Shown one piece after another: positions 60,657-64,000 of a DNA stretch of 64,000 nucleotides; positions within the stretch are counted from its first letter, which is position 1; each line of letters begins with the position of its first letter. Location: NCBI GenBank assembly GCA_964385055.1, contig CAYLMH010000005.1:3808-67807 (forward strand). The letters are read 5' to 3'. A program made the translations under genes and the position numbers. Source of the DNA: JACRPI01 sp964385055 (lineage in GTDB: Archaea > Nanobdellota > Nanobdellia > Woesearchaeales > DSVV01). The notes below the pieces were generated by a model that saw only the letters and a program-made list of their open reading frames with translations, had not been told where the DNA came from and made no database searches.

Positions 60657-60911
60657 TTAAACCCTAATCTTCACGACCCCGTTCTTAATCTCTGCTTGGC
60701 AGCATAATCGAAAGGGTCCTGTTGCGCCCATTGCTTCTTCGCGTTCGTTTGGCACGGAAAGATTTTCAATTCCTTCGAGAATTTCTGTTTGACAGGTTCC
60801 GCACATCCCATGACGGCAACCAAACATCACACCCAGTTCATCAGCAGCAAGCTGAATAGGAGAACCATCTGGAACTTCGATTTCTTTTGTTTCTGATTTC
60901 AGTATTGCCAT
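60657..60911 (-). CDS. 2Fe-2S ferredoxin, plant type
   Basis: 84 residues. Cys ligands lie in GCRHGMCGTCQTE (C-x4-C-x2-C) with the fourth in RLCCQAEI. The protein carries electrons to an unknown partner. CATATAAAC lies 25 nt before the ATG. It is next to a CheY-like receiver gene, in the same direction. Confidence 0.9.
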   Translation of the reverse strand: MAILKSETKEIEVPDGSPIQLAADELGVMFGCRHGMCGTCQTEILEGIENLSVPNEREEAMGATGPFRLCCQAEIKNGVVKIRV

Positions 60912-60934
60912 GAAGAGAAGTAAAAGGAATTTGT

Positions 60935-61402
60935 TTATATGTTTTTTCTCCGAACATAATGAAATCCACCGCCAAACTGCAGTAATTTTCCCTGCAATGG
61001 AATATCATCTTCTTTTATTCGTTCAACAAGAATCTTTACCCGTTTCATGAAATAGTCATGTTCAAATGGTTTTGTCAAATACTCATCAGCGCCAGCGTCA
61101 ATTGCAGGCTGCAAATCAGCAAGTTGATGCTTTGCAGTTAAGACCATGATAGGAATATGTTTTGTCACAATGCTGCTTTTGAGTTCTTTGCAAAACGCGT
61201 ATCCATCAAAATTTGGCATCATAATATCAAGAATAATGAGATCAACAGATTCGTGAAGAACAGTATGTGCTTCGATAGCAGATTCTGCTTTGATGACATC
61301 ATAATCATCTTCAAGTAATGTTTCGAGGAATTCGCGAAGAGGATATTGGTCATCAATAATAAGGACTTTTTTCTTTGGTGCTGTAGCTGCTTCGGTTATC
61401 AT
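60935..61402 (-). CDS. Response regulator receiver (CheY-like)
   Basis: 155 residues; only a receiver domain plus a short basic tail (QGKLLQFGGGFHYVRRKNI). The acidic pocket IIDDQYP, phosphoacceptor Asp in LIILDIMMP, Thr in MVLTAKH, and Lys in TKPFEH are all present. No histidine kinase or output domain is in the window. A leaderless start follows CATATATAC. Confidence 0.92.
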   Translation of the reverse strand: MITEAATAPKKKVLIIDDQYPLREFLETLLEDDYDVIKAESAIEAHTVLHESVDLIILDIMMPNFDGYAFCKELKSSIVTKHIPIMVLTAKHQLADLQPAIDAGADEYLTKPFEHDYFMKRVKILVERIKEDDIPLQGKLLQFGGGFHYVRRKNI

Positions 61403-61511
61403 AACAGATGGAGAACAGAGTAAGTATATATGATTTTAGGGAAAAAAGAGCACAACTGTCACCCCTTTATAGAAACAAACTTTATAAAACAACAGCCGTT
61501 TCTTCAATAGT

Positions 61512-62612
61512 ATGAGCATCGCATTAACAACACTTGTCCTCAGTTCATCACTTGCTTTTGCGCAGGATGAAGACTGGAGAATTGAAAAAGATGAGAGAGG
61601 ACAATATATTTGTTCTTCTGATCAATTTGAATATGGATATGCACGCAAAGCAATAGGAGAGACAAGAATCCAATTGTCAAGATATGGTTCAGAAGATGAT
61701 ATCTGCTTCTTAATTCCAAAAGAACTTATATCGACAACGTCCACAGAAAGTAAAATTATGATTGAAGTAGGATATAAAGCTGAAGAGCGCTCTGGATATT
61801 ATCGTGATGGGTATTATGTCCCAATTCCTAAAACAACACCTAGAACACATTTAAGTTCATGGTCTGTTGATGTATATACACAAAATGGTTCTGTCTCTCT
61901 AAAATCATCTTCGTGGGAAATCAGAGAAGAAACGAAAGACTGGGAGAGAAGGTTAGGAAAAGACAAAGAGAATGAAGCAGAAGTAGTAGAAATTCCACCA
62001 CATCTTGAATATCAACTCTGCATTGCGCGAGCAGTAGAGCGAGCAGAAGTCACGTATCAGCGACCAGATAAACAAGTAGATTATATCACACTTAAAAAAA
62101 TTGAGTCAGATAAACTTAACCCAGAAACATGCTTTGTAATTGATAAACTTCTTGTAGGAATGGATGGTATCTTCACAGTACGTGGGCATTATGCTCCAAG
62201 AAATGAGTTCGCAGAACCTGAAAGCATTGTCCCATTCCCTGTCTTCACAAAAAACGGTTTTGTTGCATTGAAACCAATTTCTGAGGATGTAAAAAATGAA
62301 CCAAACCATTACTACAGTAAAACGCCTCCTGCAAATGAATGCATAAGAAGAAGTGATGATCATGCGACTGTTCATTTTGAAGATAGAGATGCAAAACATA
62401 TGCAAGCATATGCAACTCGGAAAGGCGAAGAAACTCGATTAGAACTCATTGGAAATGCAAGTCCACAAGATGCATCATTTTATGTTCCAGGGTATATTGC
62501 AAGAGGATATGGATTTATTGTGTACGCACAGGATGCAGAAGGAAATAGATCAAGGGAATTTGCATTAACTAAAGATACAGTAACTAGAAAAATGATTCCT
62601 ACTTGTGAATAA
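61512..62612 (+). CDS. Secreted protein with three related Cys-containing repeats
   Basis: 366 residues. A signal peptide (MSIALTTLVLSSSLAFA) is followed by three imperfect copies of one beta-rich unit (about 25-125, 160-265, 280-360). Each opens near a Cys (YICSS, QLCIA, NECIR), has a second Cys or strand (DDICFLIP, ETCFVID, ASFYVPG) and ends with a VYTQNG/FTKNG/VYAQDAEG-type turn. Unknown function; probably extracellular. ACTTTATAAAAC lies 25-30 nt before the ATG. Confidence 0.65.
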   Translation: MSIALTTLVLSSSLAFAQDEDWRIEKDERGQYICSSDQFEYGYARKAIGETRIQLSRYGSEDDICFLIPKELISTTSTESKIMIEVGYKAEERSGYYRDGYYVPIPKTTPRTHLSSWSVDVYTQNGSVSLKSSSWEIREETKDWERRLGKDKENEAEVVEIPPHLEYQLCIARAVERAEVTYQRPDKQVDYITLKKIESDKLNPETCFVIDKLLVGMDGIFTVRGHYAPRNEFAEPESIVPFPVFTKNGFVALKPISEDVKNEPNHYYSKTPPANECIRRSDDHATVHFEDRDAKHMQAYATRKGEETRLELIGNASPQDASFYVPGYIARGYGFIVYAQDAEGNRSREFALTKDTVTRKMIPTCE

Positions 62613-62630
62613 AATTCTCTTTAAGAATAA

Positions 62631-62846
62631 TCAAAGTAAATAAGTAACATTCCCTTCTTGTACGCGAGGTTTAAAAGAATAGTTTTGCGGTCCAAAAAAC
62701 ATTGCTTCATAAGTCGCAGCAGCTTCATGGAGTGGTCGAACAAGAATGCCATAAGTAGAAGGAGTAGTTCCTTGAGGAGGCATATAATGATTCAAAAAAG
62801 CTCTACGAGCAACTCTGAAATCTGCAATGCGTTCAACGAGACTCAT
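62631..62846 (-). CDS. Small unknown protein, coupled to the next
   Basis: 71 residues, not recognised. It has VERIADFRVARRAFLNHYMPP and STYGILVRPLHEAAATYEAMF. Its ATG is two bases after the stop of the gene at 62849-63085, with AGGTT before it, so they are translated as a pair. Confidence 0.5.
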   Translation of the reverse strand: MSLVERIADFRVARRAFLNHYMPPQGTTPSTYGILVRPLHEAAATYEAMFFGPQNYSFKPRVQEGNVTYLL

Positions 62847-62848
62847 GA

Positions 62849-63085
62849 TTATAACCTGAAATCAGCTACATCAACAGAATGTTTTCTTGGATGAAATGTT
62901 GCTGTATACATACTCATACCAACAAGAGCAGTTTCACGAGCAACTCGAATTGCATATGATCTTCCTGCATCAGAACGATGCCCTAAAGGATGACGATGTC
63001 TTTCATACACATCAAAGCGCGCGCATTCATAGCGTTGCCCTGCAGAATGTGAAAGCGAATAAAGAATTTCTGTTAAACCAAACAT
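62849..63085 (-). CDS. Small unknown protein, Arg/His-rich
   Basis: 78 residues, not recognised; Arg- and His-rich (YERHRHPLGHRSDAGRSYA). The start is placed at ATG 63085, six bases after AGGTG. A GTG start at 63094 would lie within that site. Pairs with the gene at 62631. Confidence 0.5.
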   Translation of the reverse strand: MFGLTEILYSLSHSAGQRYECARFDVYERHRHPLGHRSDAGRSYAIRVARETALVGMSMYTATFHPRKHSVDVADFRL

Positions 63086-63105
63086 AAAAAACACCTAAAA
63101 AAGAA

Positions 63106-63414
63106 TTACTCCACCATTTCAATTTCAATTTGTAATCCTTCGGGGATTGGAACACGCATAACTAATCGCAAAGCTCGTTCATCAACGCCAAGATCGATCA
63201 ATCGTTTGTGGATACGCATTTCATAACGTTCCCAAGAAGCTTTTCCTTCACCGTCTGGACTTTTTCGAGTAGTAACCTTCAAATTCTTTGTTGGCAATGG
63301 AATAGGACCGCGCATTTGGACGCCTGTCTTTTCCGCAATTTCGTGGATGTTTCGGCAAATTTCATTGATCTTATCAATGTCTGTCGATGCCAACTTGATT
63401 CGTGCTTTTTGCAT
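63106..63414 (-). CDS. rps10: Small ribosomal subunit protein uS10
   Basis: 102 residues, typical of archaea. KARIKLASTDIDKINEIC and GPIPLPTKNLKVTTRKSPDG are the family marks. It binds 16S rRNA in the head. It follows the aEF1A gene in the same direction, the common archaeal order. It also has its own box (TTTTTATATAAC at about 63462) and leader. Confidence 0.95.
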   Translation of the reverse strand: MQKARIKLASTDIDKINEICRNIHEIAEKTGVQMRGPIPLPTKNLKVTTRKSPDGEGKASWERYEMRIHKRLIDLGVDERALRLVMRVPIPEGLQIEIEMVE

Positions 63415-63478
63415 GGTTTGTGTTCCCCATTTCTGAATGTGTTATTCAAAATGGATTCTGAGGTTATATAAAAAGGTA

Positions 63479-63501
63479 ATCATTTTGCTCCGACGAGCAA
63501 A
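63479..63501 (-). terminator. Hairpin between aEF1A and uS10
   Basis: ATTTTGCTC-CGAC-GAGCAAAAC (about 63481-63502) can pair as an 8-bp stem. It lies 35-60 bp past the aEF1A stop, before the uS10 TATA box. No T-tract is clear, so it may be a processing or weak termination site. Confidence 0.35.
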
Positions 63502-63538
63502 ACAATATCAAATAAAATAAAAAAATAATATAGGTTAC

Positions 63539-64000
63539 CTACATTGGTTTTGCAACGAGATCGATGCACATACCTGCTGCGACTGTCGCACCGCTGTCGC
63601 GGATAGCGAATCGTGCAAGTTGTGGAATCTCTTTTTGTTTTTCAATGCACAATGGTTGGATTGGCTTGATTTTAACAATAGCTGCATCGCCGTTTTTGAT
63701 AAAGTCTGGTTTTTCTTGTAAGACTTCTCCTGTTGCTGGGTTGAGTTTTTTGACAATCTCAACAACCTGACAAGCAACTTGTGCAGTGTGGATGTGGAAT
63801 ACCGGTGTATATCCTACGGTGATAACAGTTGGGTGATTCAACACAACGATCTGCGCAGTGAATTCGCTTGCAACAGTTGGGAAGCTTTCAGCTGGACCAA
63901 TAACGTCTCCTCGTGCGATGTCTTTCTTAGTGAAACCGCGAACGCTGATACCAACGTTGTCTCCTGGTTCTGCTGTCTGCTGTTGTTCGTGGTGCATTTC
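63539..64000 (-). CDS. tuf: Translation elongation factor aEF1A, C-terminal part (5' end outside window)
   Basis: Open from the window edge to a stop at 63539, about 153 codons. It has GDNVGISVRGFTKKDIARGDV, VLNHPTVITVGYTPVFHIHTAQVACQ and IRDSGATVAAG, the second and third beta-barrel domains of aEF1A. The GTPase domain is not in the window. It delivers aminoacyl-tRNA to the ribosome. Confidence 0.96.
   Translation of the reverse strand, partial: EMHHEQQQTAEPGDNVGISVRGFTKKDIARGDVIGPAESFPTVASEFTAQIVVLNHPTVITVGYTPVFHIHTAQVACQVVEIVKKLNPATGEVLQEKPDFIKNGDAAIVKIKPIQPLCIEKQKEIPQLARFAIRDSGATVAAGMCIDLVAKPM

Noticed and set aside
1..64000. CRISPR arrays, transposases, integrases, rRNA
   Set aside because: No regularly spaced direct repeats, no Cas or transposase motifs, and no rRNA-like stretches were seen.

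Overview
The window comes from an archaeon. It carries archaeal ribosomal protein uL11 and uS10, aEF1A, a group II chaperonin (thermosome), NMD3, TFS, Pth2, Dph2, a type II methionine aminopeptidase, a PAC2 protein, an AbrB-PhoU regulator and a GAN/RecJ-like DHH nuclease. Most starts lie about 22-28 nt downstream of a TATA-like box with no Shine-Dalgarno, so leaderless transcripts appear to dominate; operon-internal genes often have a GGTGA-type site. The AT-rich composition, many small membrane and coiled-coil proteins without clear relatives, VTGQA/MTGAA motifs in exported proteins and a split core gene suggest a DPANN lineage (Woesearchaeota/Pacearchaeota-like). That placement is inference.

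Layout. 1-9340: a partial winged-helix regulator, then an envelope-related run (small membrane proteins, a TM plus coiled-coil protein, a cytoplasmic coiled-coil protein, a TPR-like protein, a secreted Lon-like S16 protease, a patatin-like lipase). 9711-21069: uL11, a TraB/ChaN-like protein with an in-frame stop, ArgS, PAC2, Nudix, a P-loop kinase, AbrB-PhoU, NMD3, a GGDEF protein, signal peptidase, TFS and a small acidic protein. 21385-32331: an ABC-2 exporter pair, coiled-coil and membrane proteins, the N-terminal third of Dph2, a DUF433/PIN-like toxin-antitoxin pair, CYTH, DHH nuclease, DoxX and a paralogous pair. 32713-43414: HisS, CBS, PolX, Map, peroxiredoxin, an HEPN/MNT pair, a Hanks-type kinase with an S26-like protein, a lipoprotein and Pth2. 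43518-57737: an HD-GYP-like phosphohydrolase, amidohydrolase, CSD protein, J-domain protein joined to the C-terminal two thirds of Dph2, thioredoxin reductase, tRNA-Ser(CGA), asparagine synthase, a PEP-mobile-domain protein, a Bat-type regulator next to YjbQ-cupin, and a large surface protein. 58146-64000: thermosome, a CheD/NTAN1-like protein, ferredoxin, CheY-like receiver, a triple-repeat secreted protein, uS10 and aEF1A (partial).

Most notable. (1) Dph2 is split into two non-overlapping genes about 20 kb apart, each with its own promoter, together keeping all three Fe-S cysteines. (2) A dispersed family of six hairpins has invariant flanks (GGGGGACCCA / TGGGGTT) and stems that change in a compensatory way; every copy lies 50-110 bp past the stop of a neighbouring gene, always antisense to it. 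(3) Four intergenic loci hold large compound palindromes in head-to-tail tandem; several have cloverleaf-like inner hairpins. (4) GGDEF and HD-GYP-like proteins occur together, with a lone receiver, in an archaeon. No transposase, CRISPR array or rRNA was seen.
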